In this document: in pieces, positions 26,462 to 35,712 of the stretch | How the letters are laid out: every line of letters begins with the position of its first letter | Position numbering within the stretch: the first letter of the stretch is position 1 | DNA from: Polynucleobacter kasalickyi | GTDB taxonomy: Bacteria > Pseudomonadota > Gammaproteobacteria > Burkholderiales > Burkholderiaceae | NCBI RefSeq assembly: GCF_900176405.1 | Contig: NZ_FWXJ01000009.1 | Coordinates: forward strand, 62,001 to 126,000 | DNA length: 64,000 nucleotides | Direction: 5' to 3' | Position numbers and translations under genes: made by a program | The notes under the pieces: model-generated | Seen by the model: the letters and a program-made list of their open reading frames with translations, nothing else | Database searches by the model: none | Told to the model about the DNA's origin: nothing

Positions 26462-26773
26462 TTACTTCAGCGGTGAAAAATTCACAGGATTTAAGAAGAT
26501 ACTTTCTTGGTGCACCAGATACGGTAGGATCGTCGGTACAAACGCTTGCCAATCCTGATCCGCAGCTAATTTAGCTCTTTGGTTAGTGCGCTCCCCAAAG
26601 CTTTCATAAGCCCATAAAAACACAATGGAATTAAGCACGCCAGACTCTTTATTCCAAGTGCCAATCAGTTGGGCATATTTGGTGATAATGCCCACGCCAT
26701 TTGCTTCATAGATTTTTAGAAATTCGGGTGCTTTGCCTGCTTGAACTTGATAGGTTCTTAACTCATAAATCAT
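26462..26773 (-). CDS. NIPSNAP-family protein
   Basis: A 103-residue single ferredoxin-like (dimeric alpha/beta barrel) domain of the NIPSNAP family: MIYELRTYQVQAGKAPEFLKIY at the start, LIGTWNKESGVLNSIVFLWAYESFGERT in the middle and a C-terminal FLNPVNFSPLK. Such proteins are common in bacterial catabolic clusters but their chemistry is poorly known. It is transcribed divergently from the TetR gene, with a 102-base gap, so that regulator may control it. Confidence 0.88.
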   Translation of the reverse strand: MIYELRTYQVQAGKAPEFLKIYEANGVGIITKYAQLIGTWNKESGVLNSIVFLWAYESFGERTNQRAKLAADQDWQAFVPTILPYLVHQESIFLNPVNFSPLK

Positions 26774-26875
26774 CTGTTTCTCCTTTTAGTGTATTTGTCA
26801 TGCATTCATTAAAACATAACCAGTGATCGGTATAAAGTATCATTAGTTGAGTAGGTTCATTGACGATTCCATTTT

Positions 26876-27526
26876 ATGACGCAGACCAGCCCCGCTAAAA
26901 AAAGAAAAACCACGCCACGTTTACCCAAAGACCTCAGGCGCACCTTGGTCTTAAACAAAGCCTATGATTTTTTTTCGGAATACGGCCCCTCGGCCAAGAC
27001 CAGAGCCTTAGCGGATTATTGCGGGGTCTCCCAGCGTTTACTGTATAGCCTCTTCCCGAATAAGGCTGCCTTGCTCAGCGCCGTCTATGAATCAGAGATT
27101 TCTGGTCCGATTAAAACCAGTTGGTTTGGACTTTTAACGGATCAGAGTATCGGTATTGAACATCGATTAATCAATTTCTATCGGGAGTATTACGATACGA
27201 TTCTGACTAGAAAGTGGCTCCGCTTCTTTTTATTTACGTCCTTAGAAGAGGGGATGGTGGCGCCACAGTTTATTTCCGAGTTTGTTACCCAACTCGTAGA
27301 ACTGATTGTGACCGAAGTTGCTTTAGAGAAAAAAGTATCATTACCCCTTCATCAAGAACCTCTCCTACAAGAGATTGGTTGGGTGTTACATGGTTCCATT
27401 TCGCACTTGGCTATTCGTAGCCATATTTATGATCATCGTCGCTCGGTCGAGGTCAATACCGTCATCGATGCCCATGTAAAAATTTTCATAGCGGGATTCT
27501 CGGCATTTTTAGTCCCACAAGCGTGA
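26876..27526 (+). CDS. TetR-family regulator
   Basis: A 216-residue TetR-type repressor. The N-terminal helix-turn-helix spans about residues 22-68 (LRRTLVLNKAYDFFSEYGPSAKTRALADYCGVSQRLLYSLFPNKAALLSAVYE); the rest is the ligand-binding and dimer domain. It has a basic N-terminal tail (KKRKTTPR). It sits between the NIPSNAP gene and the ABC-molybdoenzyme operon, with an operator-like dyad in the gap downstream, and is the obvious candidate to control that operon. Confidence 0.92.
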   Translation: MTQTSPAKKRKTTPRLPKDLRRTLVLNKAYDFFSEYGPSAKTRALADYCGVSQRLLYSLFPNKAALLSAVYESEISGPIKTSWFGLLTDQSIGIEHRLINFYREYYDTILTRKWLRFFLFTSLEEGMVAPQFISEFVTQLVELIVTEVALEKKVSLPLHQEPLLQEIGWVLHGSISHLAIRSHIYDHRRSVEVNTVIDAHVKIFIAGFSAFLVPQA

Positions 27527-27562
27527 TATTTCCAGAAGAATCACCATTAAGGGGAAATTCCT

Positions 27563-27592
27563 ATTTACAAATCGTCAGTTGACGATGTAAAT
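27563..27592 (+). promoter_or_regulatory. operator-like nested palindrome upstream of the ABC-molybdoenzyme operon
   Basis: TCGTCA-GT-TGACGA (27572-27585) is a perfect inner palindrome flanked by ATTTACA (27563-27569) and TGTAAAT (27586-27592). It lies 36 bases after the TetR stop and about 83 before the binding-protein start. The half-site TTGACGAT recurs just upstream of the TetR gene itself (near 26860). Size and position suit a TetR operator; the absence of a T-run argues against a terminator. Confidence 0.5.
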
Positions 27593-27674
27593 TAGGTGTG
27601 AGACTTGAAGTTAAATAGATGTTTTGAAAATGTGTGGCTTTTATTGAACCAAACTTTTGTATTTAAGGATAAAA

Positions 27675-29006
27675 ATGAACAACAATACTAAACTTGAATT
27701 AAATCGTCGTGAGTTTCTAAAGATGACATCCGTGGCGGGTTTGGCGGGCACAGGACTTGCCGGCATGAACTTGAATGCGATGGCTGCAGACCAGGTAAAT
27801 TTCTACACATGGTCGGCTGCAGTTGATACGGTCAAGAGCCACGCGAATGCCTTCGAGAAAAAATTTAATGTGGGAGTGAATTACAGTAACTCCCCATGGG
27901 CACAATATCGTGATGCAGGCATTGCCAAGTTTGTTGGTAAAGCGCCCGTCGATGTGTTGTGGGTGTCTGATGCCTGGTTGCCAGAGTGGGTGGAGTCAGG
28001 CTGGTTAGCGCCGATTAATAAGTACCCAGAACTGATGAAATACAACGCGGATACTGCGGATTTCTGTGTCAAGTCGATGGAATATAAAGGCAAGCAATAT
28101 GGTTTGACCTATTACACCGACTATATGGGATTTTTCTATGATGATGCGAAATTAAAAAAAGCCGGCATCACTGCGCCCCCCAAAACTTGGAGTGAAGTCA
28201 CTGAACAGTGTTTAAAAATTAAAGCGGCAGGCATTTGCGAGTATCCGTTTATGCTGTCGATGGCCAAAGAGAGTTGGCTGATTGAATTTATCACCGCGAT
28301 GAATTATTCATTTGGTGGACGCTTTGTGGATGACTCCGGTAAAGCCGTGATGCAAGATCCGCAAAAAGGAGCTGCCCAGGCACTCCAGTGGGTGGTCGAT
28401 GCGGTACAAAAACATAAAATTATTTCACCCGCTTGCGTTGAAATTGGTGAATTAAACGGTTTGAAATCCTTCAGTTCAGGCAATCATGCCTTCGCTTTAT
28501 TGGCGCGTTATCGAATTCGCACGCTCAATGACCCTAAGCAATCAGCCATTGCTGGTCAGGTGAAACAGGCCTTGATGCCAGCCGGCCCTAAGGGCTCCAA
28601 TGCAACGGTAGGTTGGTTACGTTTTTATGGTTTAACCACGCAAGCGGTGGCGGACAAAACGCGTGAAGCCAATGCAGTCAAGCTCATCGAATGGTTTGGC
28701 GGTAAAGCCGAGGGTAAATATACCTTCCAAAAGAATCTCTTGAATGACTTAGGCAGCGGTTTTGGCGTGAATTCGCTATTTAAAGACCCAGATGTGATTG
28801 CTTCAGTCAATGCCTACACCGATATTAAGATCTACGAATCTGCGCAAAAGTTTGCCAAGAAAAAAGATACGATTGCTCCTTGGTTTGGTGAGTGGGATGA
28901 AGAAAATGGTTCTCTTTACCAGTCTGCAGTCTTAGGAAAAATCTCCGTGGAAAGCGCTCTTACTAAATCAGCCGCAGTCTGGACTGACTTGGTCAAGAAA
29001 GCTTAA
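27675..29006 (+). CDS. ABC transporter binding protein, family 1, Tat-exported
   Basis: A 443-residue SBP_bac_1 protein from the ATG at 27675, with AAGGA upstream; the TTG six codons earlier is rejected. The N-terminus holds a twin-arginine signal, NRREFLK, then MTSVAGLAGTGLAGMNL and cleavage near AMAADQ, so it is exported folded. The mature protein has the family layout: FYTWSAAVDTVKSHANAFEKKFNV, DVLWVSDAWLPEWVESGWL and a C-terminal SALTKSAAVWTDLVKKA. The class usually binds sugars or glycerol phosphate, but the following molybdoenzyme genes suggest another compound. First gene of the operon. Confidence 0.92.
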   Translation: MNNNTKLELNRREFLKMTSVAGLAGTGLAGMNLNAMAADQVNFYTWSAAVDTVKSHANAFEKKFNVGVNYSNSPWAQYRDAGIAKFVGKAPVDVLWVSDAWLPEWVESGWLAPINKYPELMKYNADTADFCVKSMEYKGKQYGLTYYTDYMGFFYDDAKLKKAGITAPPKTWSEVTEQCLKIKAAGICEYPFMLSMAKESWLIEFITAMNYSFGGRFVDDSGKAVMQDPQKGAAQALQWVVDAVQKHKIISPACVEIGELNGLKSFSSGNHAFALLARYRIRTLNDPKQSAIAGQVKQALMPAGPKGSNATVGWLRFYGLTTQAVADKTREANAVKLIEWFGGKAEGKYTFQKNLLNDLGSGFGVNSLFKDPDVIASVNAYTDIKIYESAQKFAKKKDTIAPWFGEWDEENGSLYQSAVLGKISVESALTKSAAVWTDLVKKA

Positions 29007-29014
29007 GCGTTCAG

Positions 29015-29917
29015 ATGAGTAATGGCTTAGGTGGGGGCATGAAGGTGAATCGCCACGATCAACGAAGTGCGATGTGGTTTATCGCACCGATGATGTTTGT
29101 ACTGATGTCGGTGGCGGTTTTTCCAGTCGTTTATTCCTTGTGGATTAGCTTCTTTGATTTAAAGCTGCGCCGACCTAGGTCTGTACCTTTTGTTTGGTTT
29201 GATAATTACGTGCATGTGTTGAGTGATGCCTCATTTTGGGATAGCGTGTCCAGAACGGCTAGTTTTACGGTGATGGCCGTGTTCGCCATCATGCTGTTTG
29301 CCATGCTGATTGCGCTCTTACTGAATGAGAATTTTGCCGGCAAAAAATTCCTTTCGACGATTTTATTGATTCCATGGGCGATTCCCTATGTAGCCAATGG
29401 TTTAATGTGGAAATGGATTTATGATTCGGGTTATGGGGCACTCAATGGCGCTCTGCTGCAACTGGGGTTAATCAATCACTATCTGATTTGGCTTGGAGAT
29501 ACCGACAAAACCTTGGCTTTGATTGCCAATGCCTTTGTTTGGAAAGAGGTCCCGCTGGCTACGATTCTCTTACTGGTGACCTTAAAGTCCATTCCAGAGG
29601 ACTTATATTCTGCGGCTAAAGTAGACGGGGCCAATATTTGGCAACGATTCTGGCATATTACCTTACCCTCACTCAAGCCAGGCTTTACCTTGGTCATGAT
29701 TTATGAAGTCATGATGGCCGTGCGACATTTTGATTTGTTTTTTATTTTGACGGAGGGCGGTCCGGCCGACGCTTCCCACGTATTATCCTGGGAAATTTAC
29801 GTAGAAACCTTCCGTAAACTCTCCTTTGGCTTGGGTGCGGCACTATCGTACCTGTTAGCGGTCGCGACTTTTTTACTCGCATTTTTTATTATTAAAACTT
29901 TAGGTAAGAAAATTTAA
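29015..29917 (+). CDS. ABC transporter permease, MalF/UgpA type
   Basis: A 300-residue permease with six predicted membrane segments. The EAA motif is in DLYSAAKVDGANIWQRFWHITLPSLKP (about residues 190-216). FIAPMMFVLMSVAVFPVVYSLWISFFD is the first segment. ATG at 29015; a second ATG at 29039 is preceded by GGTGGGGG and may be used instead. Works with the next permease as a heterodimer. Confidence 0.92.
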   Translation: MSNGLGGGMKVNRHDQRSAMWFIAPMMFVLMSVAVFPVVYSLWISFFDLKLRRPRSVPFVWFDNYVHVLSDASFWDSVSRTASFTVMAVFAIMLFAMLIALLLNENFAGKKFLSTILLIPWAIPYVANGLMWKWIYDSGYGALNGALLQLGLINHYLIWLGDTDKTLALIANAFVWKEVPLATILLLVTLKSIPEDLYSAAKVDGANIWQRFWHITLPSLKPGFTLVMIYEVMMAVRHFDLFFILTEGGPADASHVLSWEIYVETFRKLSFGLGAALSYLLAVATFLLAFFIIKTLGKKI

Positions 29918-29924
29918 TCACCCT

Positions 29925-30818
29925 ATGATCAAAAAACTGATTATTTTCGTTGCCTCCTTGGTGCTCTCCATCTACATCCTGGGGCCGTTAGTATGGATGG
30001 TTTCCTCTTCCTTTCAACCGGAAAATGAAATCACTGCCAAGCCACCTCATTGGATTCCGAAAACACCCACCCTGGAAAATTTTCGGGCTATCTTCGTCTC
30101 GGAAAAAGAAGCGGTCACTTATGAAAATCGTAAGCAAGGGGATACTGCGATGGGCGGTTTTATTCCGTCGACGGCCAAAAATTTATTACCCTCGATGTGG
30201 AATAGCTTTGTGGTCGCCATTACCGTAGTCTTACTCAATCTATTGATCTCGACACCGGCTGCCTATGCGATGGCGAAAATTCGGTTTATTGGCAGATCGA
30301 CTTCTATTTACTTTATGTTAGCCACTCGGGTGATTCCAGAAATTGCCTTAGTAGTGCCATTTTTCTTGTTCATTCAAAAGCTTGGTTTGATGGACAATAA
30401 GTTGTCACTCATCATTACCTATTTAGCAATTACGATTCCCTTCAGCGTATTTATTTTGGTGAGTTATTTTGAATCCTTACCTGATGAATTAGATAAGGCC
30501 GCTCGGATCGATGGCTGTTCAAGATGGCAAAGTTTGACTTACATTTATTTGCCGCTGGCAGTGCCTTCACTCGTCGCGGTTTCGATGTTTGCCTTCTTAA
30601 CGAGTTGGAATGAATTCTTACTCGCATTGATGTTTACGCAAACGGATCAGTCGCAGACCATGCCAATTGTGGTTGCTTCTTTTGCCTCGGATTTTAATAT
30701 TAGTTTTTCATTTATTAATGCGGCTGGCGTCATGGCGGTGATACCGCCCGTGGTACTAGCAATGATTTTTCAAAAATATATTGTGTCTGGCCTAACAGCT
30801 GGTGCAGTTAAAGGTTAA
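29925..30818 (+). CDS. ABC transporter permease, MalG/UgpE type
   Basis: A 297-residue permease with six membrane segments. The coupling-loop EAA motif is ELDKAARIDGCSRWQSLTYIYLPLAVPSL (about residues 187-215). It begins 7 bases after its partner and has the larger periplasmic first loop (residues about 35-90) seen in some MalG relatives. It forms the pore with the upstream permease. Confidence 0.92.
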   Translation: MIKKLIIFVASLVLSIYILGPLVWMVSSSFQPENEITAKPPHWIPKTPTLENFRAIFVSEKEAVTYENRKQGDTAMGGFIPSTAKNLLPSMWNSFVVAITVVLLNLLISTPAAYAMAKIRFIGRSTSIYFMLATRVIPEIALVVPFFLFIQKLGLMDNKLSLIITYLAITIPFSVFILVSYFESLPDELDKAARIDGCSRWQSLTYIYLPLAVPSLVAVSMFAFLTSWNEFLLALMFTQTDQSQTMPIVVASFASDFNISFSFINAAGVMAVIPPVVLAMIFQKYIVSGLTAGAVKG

Positions 30819-30828
30819 GGTAATCTTC

Positions 30829-31932
30829 GTGGCGCATATTCAATTTCAACAAGTTAAAAAATTCTATCCCAATGGTTTTGTTGCGATCGATAACCTGAAT
30901 TTAGAAATTTATGACAATGAATTTTTGGTTCTGTTAGGGCCATCAGGATGTGGTAAATCGACCACCTTAAATATGATTGCGGGTCTTGAAGATATTTCTG
31001 AAGGGACACTCAGCTTTAATGGTCAAGTCATTAATGATGTCTCGCCCGATAAGCGGGATATCGCCATGGTCTTTCAAAGTTATGCCTTATATCCCCATAA
31101 AACGGTTTACGAAAATATCGCCTTTGGTCTCAAAATGCGGAAATTTTCGAATTCAGAGATTAAGGTGTTAGTGGATGATGCCGCTCGACGTTTAGATATT
31201 ACAAAATTATTAGATCGTCGTCCCGGACAATTATCGGGTGGTCAACGGCAGCGGGTTGCGCTTGGCCGTGCGATGGTGCGGCGGCCCTCCGCATTTCTAA
31301 TGGATGAACCCCTTTCTAATTTGGACGCGGCGCTGCGGATTTCGATGCGAGCTGAAATCAAGCAATTGCATCAAAACATGAAGACCACCTTCATTTACGT
31401 GACGCATGACCAAGCTGAAGCGCTGACCTTGGCGGATCGGATTGTGGTGATGAAGGATGGCCAGATTTTACAAATTGGTACGCCGGATGAGATTTATGAA
31501 CGGCCTAAAAATATCTTTGTGGCCTCTTTTTTGGGCGTGCCTCAAATCAATTTAATCGAAGGTAATTTGCGCGAAGATCGCGGCGAGTTATTGTTCGAAA
31601 GCGCGTGCCTGCGGGTCAATCTGACTGGGCTGCAGCCGAGTAACTTCTCATCGGCTAGTTCTGCTCAAGTAACCTTAGGGATTCGCGCTGAAGATGTTTT
31701 AAGCCTGGACGCTGCCAATGCGCCTGAGACCTTGACGGGCAAGATTAAGTCTATTTTGCCGATTGGCTCGGATCAGTTTTTAGAAACCCGTTTATCAGCC
31801 AGTGATGAGAAAAGTTATTTTTTCAGAGTGGGTAAAGAGTATCGTAATGTGATCGATGGTAGTTTTCATTTCCAACTCAATCGGAATCGCCTCCATTTAT
31901 TTGATACGCAAACGACTCTATCGTTGCTCTAA
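30829..31932 (+). CDS. ABC transporter ATPase, MalK/UgpC type
   Basis: A 367-residue ATPase from a GTG at 30829 (AHIQFQQVKKF), ten bases after the permease stop with AAGGT upstream; the frame extends further back but into the permease gene. Walker A GPSGCGKST, signature LSGGQRQRVALGRAM, Walker B FLMDEPLSNLDA, H-loop YVTHDQAEA. A C-terminal regulatory TOBE-type domain begins at about residue 240. The layout is that of CUT1-family sugar transporters. Confidence 0.93.
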   Translation: MAHIQFQQVKKFYPNGFVAIDNLNLEIYDNEFLVLLGPSGCGKSTTLNMIAGLEDISEGTLSFNGQVINDVSPDKRDIAMVFQSYALYPHKTVYENIAFGLKMRKFSNSEIKVLVDDAARRLDITKLLDRRPGQLSGGQRQRVALGRAMVRRPSAFLMDEPLSNLDAALRISMRAEIKQLHQNMKTTFIYVTHDQAEALTLADRIVVMKDGQILQIGTPDEIYERPKNIFVASFLGVPQINLIEGNLREDRGELLFESACLRVNLTGLQPSNFSSASSAQVTLGIRAEDVLSLDAANAPETLTGKIKSILPIGSDQFLETRLSASDEKSYFFRVGKEYRNVIDGSFHFQLNRNRLHLFDTQTTLSLL

Positions 31933-31937
31933 AGACC

Positions 31938-32813
31938 ATGAAGCCCGCTGCCTTTTCGTATCATCAACCGAAGAATATTCAGGATCTATTGGTGATGCTT
32001 GATCAATATCCTGGTACCAAAATGATTGCTGGTGGTCAAAGTTTGGCACCGATGATGAATATGCGCATGGCGCATATCGAGCAATTAATTGATCTTGATC
32101 TTTTGTCGGAATTGTCAGGGATCAAAGCAGCATCATCCCAAGTGGTGATTGGAGCGATGACCCGGCATCATGCTGTGGCGAATTCTGCCATCTTACAACA
32201 GCAATGCCCATTGCTTGCTGCTGCGGCCAAGACGATTGGTCATTATGTCATTCGGCAAAGAGGTACGATTGGCGGTAGTTTGTGCCACGCTGATCCTGCA
32301 GCGCAAATGCCTTTAATTGCCCTGACATTAAATGCCCAGTTTCATGTGAAAAGTCTTGGTCAGGAAAGAACGATTGCAGCCGCTGACTTCTTTCAGGGGG
32401 CAATGACAACCGCGTTGCAAGAAAATGAATTTCTGTATGCGATCTCCTACCCGTGTTTTTCTCATCAAACTGCTTGGGCTTTTGAACTCTTTAATCGTCG
32501 GCATGGTGATTATGCGATAGTGAGTGTTGCCTTAGCGGTGGAGTATGACGCGTCTCATCTGATTCGTAATATTCGGATTGGTTTAAATGGAGTAGCAGAC
32601 TTTGCCAAAGATTACTCTGCTGATTGTGAAGCTTTTTTGCATCAGCCTTATTCTGAACAGTGGGTGGCAGAGTTAACGCAGCATTTAATGTCCAAGTTCG
32701 CCCCTTTTGATGAAGAACGCATTTCGGCAAGTTACCGTTTGGATCTCTCGAAGTCATTAATCACCAGTGCTTTTCAGAGAGCACATAGACGATTTTTAAA
32801 AGAGGAAGCTTAA
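31938..32813 (+). CDS. molybdenum hydroxylase, FAD-binding subunit (CoxM type)
   Basis: A 291-residue FAD subunit of a xanthine dehydrogenase-family enzyme. FAD-binding motifs AGGQSL (residues about 32-37) and TIGGSLCHADPAA (about 112-124) are intact. It transfers electrons from the Fe-S subunit to an acceptor through FAD. It starts 5 bases after the ABC ATPase gene, so transport and oxidation are encoded on one message. The three subunits together hydroxylate a substrate with water as oxygen source. Confidence 0.92.
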   Translation: MKPAAFSYHQPKNIQDLLVMLDQYPGTKMIAGGQSLAPMMNMRMAHIEQLIDLDLLSELSGIKAASSQVVIGAMTRHHAVANSAILQQQCPLLAAAAKTIGHYVIRQRGTIGGSLCHADPAAQMPLIALTLNAQFHVKSLGQERTIAAADFFQGAMTTALQENEFLYAISYPCFSHQTAWAFELFNRRHGDYAIVSVALAVEYDASHLIRNIRIGLNGVADFAKDYSADCEAFLHQPYSEQWVAELTQHLMSKFAPFDEERISASYRLDLSKSLITSAFQRAHRRFLKEEA

Positions 32814-32816
32814 ACG

Positions 32817-33305
32817 ATGCATGAAAAATTAGTTCAATTCGTGATCAATCAAAAGCCCTACAAAGTCGAGATTGAACCCCGTAAATTATTATCGGATGTG
32901 ATTCGTGAAGATTGCGCTTTAACGGGTACCCACGTCGGTTGTGAACATGGTGTTTGTGGCGCCTGTACCATTTTAATTGATGGCCAACTCGCCAGATCTT
33001 GCCTGGTCTATGGCGTCCAAATGCATGGCAAAGTCATAGAAACGATTGAGTCCATTGGCTCCGTTGGGCATTTAAGTAAGTTTCAGCAAGCGATGCATGA
33101 AGAGCATGGCTTGCAATGTGGATTTTGTACGGCAGGCATTGTGATGACGATTGAAGGCTTATTAAGAGAAAACCCACAGCCAAGCGACTTGGAAATTACG
33201 GATGCATTATCGGGGAATTTATGCCGTTGTACGGGCTATCAAAATATCTTGAGGGCCATTAAAAAAACCATTCTGCCAGAGGTAAAAAAGGATCTAGATG
33301 ACTAG
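32817..33305 (+). CDS. molybdenum hydroxylase, [2Fe-2S] subunit (CoxS type)
   Basis: A 162-residue protein with two [2Fe-2S] clusters: the plant-ferredoxin-type cluster on Cys42, 47, 50 and 62 (CEHGVCGACTILIDG) and the molybdenum-proximal cluster on Cys101, 104, 136 and 138 (CGFCTAG, NLCRCTGYQNI). All eight ligands are present. It begins 3 bases after the FAD subunit gene and overlaps the large-subunit gene by 8 bases. Confidence 0.95.
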   Translation: MHEKLVQFVINQKPYKVEIEPRKLLSDVIREDCALTGTHVGCEHGVCGACTILIDGQLARSCLVYGVQMHGKVIETIESIGSVGHLSKFQQAMHEEHGLQCGFCTAGIVMTIEGLLRENPQPSDLEITDALSGNLCRCTGYQNILRAIKKTILPEVKKDLDD

Positions 33306-35670
33306 TGTTGTCAACCACGATCAAGTCGGTAAAAAACTGCCCAGAAAAGAAGACCTTCGTTTTCTCACAGGGCATGGTAAGTTCATTGATGATATTCAAG
33401 TGCCGCATTGTTGGCATGCAGCCTTTATTCGCTCACCCCACGCGCATGCAACCATCAATGGTATCGATGCTTCGCAAGCATTGACCATCGACGGTGTGAT
33501 TGGGGTTTATACAGGCCATGATTTAGCCAAGTTGACGACCTCTTTGCGTATCGCACCGCCGATTGATGGGCTCAAGCCTGTCGAAATGACGACTTTACCG
33601 ATTGATAAAGTGCTATTTCAAGGGGATTTAGTCGCTTGTGTGATTGCCATCAATCGCTATATTGCTGAGGATGCCATCGATTTGGTAGAGGTGGATTACA
33701 CCCCCTTGAGTCCGGTTACGAATTTAGCGCAGGCACAGGAGCCAAATGCACCCCTCGTGATCGAGAGTTTAAAGACCAATTTACTCTCCCATCAATTTCA
33801 TGAAACGGGTCAGGTTGAGCTCTGTGAACAGCAAGCATTTAAGGTGATCACCTCGACCTTTTCTCAACATCGACAAACCCATTTGCCGATGGAAACCCGT
33901 GGGTGTATTGCACTTTGGGATGAAGGCAATCAACATTTAAATTTTCATGTGGGCACGCAAGCACCGCATCCTTATCGAACCCAACTAGCAGCTCGTTTAC
34001 AGCTTACGGAGTCGCAAGTAACGATTCACTCGCCTGATATTGGCGGGGCCTTTGGGCAAAAAATTGTGTTGTACCGAGAAGAGCTAACGGTGGCTGCCTT
34101 AGCTAGATTGTTGAAGCATGCCATTCGGTGGCGGGAAGACCGTTTAGAAAACTTAGTGGGCTCCTCTCAAGCGCGCGAGGATTTTTGTACGACGAGAGTG
34201 AGTGTCGATCCACATGGCAAAATCCTTGGCTTAGATTTTCAGATTTTGGAAGATTTTGGCGCTTATAGTTTTTATCCAGGGAATTACTTGGCCCGAGTGG
34301 TCGCCATGATTCTGACCGGGCCTTACAAGATTGCGCATTATCGTTATGACGTGAAAGTGTTTTTAACGAATAAAGTGGGGAATGCACCGATGCGAGCGCC
34401 GATGTCCGTCACCAGTTGGGTGATGGAGGGGACCATGGATGCGATTGCCAGAGAGTTAGGATTGGATCCCGTCGATGTGCGCAAAATGAATATGGTGACG
34501 CAAGACGAAATGCCTTATGTGATGCCAACCGGGGAAGTCTTATCGGACGTAACTCCCCTAGAAACTCTTAATGGGGCTTTAGCGGCGATTGATTATGACG
34601 CCTTTCCATCTAGAAAAAAACTTTCAATCCAGCGTCAGCGACTGCGCGGGATTGGTATCTGTAATGTGATTGAATCAACTACTTACGGTTCCGCTTTTTA
34701 TAAAGCAGCTGGCATACCCGGTTCTGGCCATGAAGCTGTTTGGATTCGGATTGAGCCGACGGGCGTGATTAACGCCTCCGTTGGTTTAGGACCGAGCGGA
34801 CAGGGCTATGAAACGGCGTTCTCCCAAGTGATTGCAGAGGGTTTAGGTGTTGAGCCATCCCAAATTCGGGTATTGATGGGGAACTCTGATATTGCGCCTT
34901 ATGGCATGGGGAGTCGCGGCGCTCGAGGAGGTACCGCGGGTGGTGGCGCATTTTATTTATGTGCCCAACAAGCACACCAAAAACTCCTGCGTATCGCCGC
35001 ACATTTACTCAAGACCACCCCGCTTGAACATCTCAAAATGATCGAGGGTTTGATCCACTGTTTAAAGAGTGGTGAATATGTGCCAACGGATATCAGCTTA
35101 AAGCAACTTGCGCAGATTGCGTACTTTGAACCGACGCGCTTACCACCGGATGAAATGCCAGGTTTGGAATTTCATTTAACCTACGATCCACCACCAATGA
35201 CGTATTCAAACTCTACCCATATTTGTGAAGTAGAAATTGATCCAAGTACTGGCGCCTTAACGATTGAGCGCTATGTAGTTGCGGAGGATTGCGGGACCGT
35301 GTTGAATCCGCAAATTGTGGCCGGTCAGCAACACGGTGCCATCGCGATGGGTCTGTCTGGCGTGTTGTTTGAAGAGGTGATTTACGACGAGACGGGTCAA
35401 AACACGACAGGTACGCTCGCTGATTATTTAATGGCGACTTGTGGAGATTTGCCGCAGATTGAAATCGTGCATATGAATACACCAAATCAAAAAACTCCTT
35501 TAGGCATTAAAGGGATGGCCGAAGGTGGCGTGATGGGTGCCATTGGCTCGCTCATGAATGCTGCGAATTCGGCTTGTAGTGATTTAAAGATCCAAGTGAA
35601 CCAACAGCCCCTAACCCCGATGTATTTGAGACGCCTGATTCGGGAAGCCAGTTCACGCAGTGATGTGTAA
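33298..35670 (+). CDS. molybdenum hydroxylase, molybdopterin-binding large subunit
   Basis: A 790-residue catalytic subunit of the xanthine dehydrogenase/CO dehydrogenase family. Cofactor-contact segments include DIGGAFGQKIVLYREE, GPSGQGYE and GSRGARGGTAGGGAF; the catalytic Glu is probably in GMAEGGVMGAIGS (about residue 742). The CO-dehydrogenase active-site motif AYxCSFR is absent (the region reads NAPMRAPMSVTSWV), so it is not a CO dehydrogenase. Related enzymes hydroxylate N-heterocycles or aldehydes. The molybdenum cofactor should be the cytosine dinucleotide form. No XdhC/CoxF maturation genes are in the window. Confidence 0.93.
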   Translation: MTSVVNHDQVGKKLPRKEDLRFLTGHGKFIDDIQVPHCWHAAFIRSPHAHATINGIDASQALTIDGVIGVYTGHDLAKLTTSLRIAPPIDGLKPVEMTTLPIDKVLFQGDLVACVIAINRYIAEDAIDLVEVDYTPLSPVTNLAQAQEPNAPLVIESLKTNLLSHQFHETGQVELCEQQAFKVITSTFSQHRQTHLPMETRGCIALWDEGNQHLNFHVGTQAPHPYRTQLAARLQLTESQVTIHSPDIGGAFGQKIVLYREELTVAALARLLKHAIRWREDRLENLVGSSQAREDFCTTRVSVDPHGKILGLDFQILEDFGAYSFYPGNYLARVVAMILTGPYKIAHYRYDVKVFLTNKVGNAPMRAPMSVTSWVMEGTMDAIARELGLDPVDVRKMNMVTQDEMPYVMPTGEVLSDVTPLETLNGALAAIDYDAFPSRKKLSIQRQRLRGIGICNVIESTTYGSAFYKAAGIPGSGHEAVWIRIEPTGVINASVGLGPSGQGYETAFSQVIAEGLGVEPSQIRVLMGNSDIAPYGMGSRGARGGTAGGGAFYLCAQQAHQKLLRIAAHLLKTTPLEHLKMIEGLIHCLKSGEYVPTDISLKQLAQIAYFEPTRLPPDEMPGLEFHLTYDPPPMTYSNSTHICEVEIDPSTGALTIERYVVAEDCGTVLNPQIVAGQQHGAIAMGLSGVLFEEVIYDETGQNTTGTLADYLMATCGDLPQIEIVHMNTPNQKTPLGIKGMAEGGVMGAIGSLMNAANSACSDLKIQVNQQPLTPMYLRRLIREASSRSDV

Positions 35671-35712
35671 CTCACTATCCATCCCTAGAGACCTGGAAAG
35701 TACCCACTGCCC

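Noticed and set aside
31938-35670. Aerobic carbon monoxide dehydrogenase
   Set aside because: The subunit order fits, but the AYxCSFR active-site motif is missing in the large subunit.
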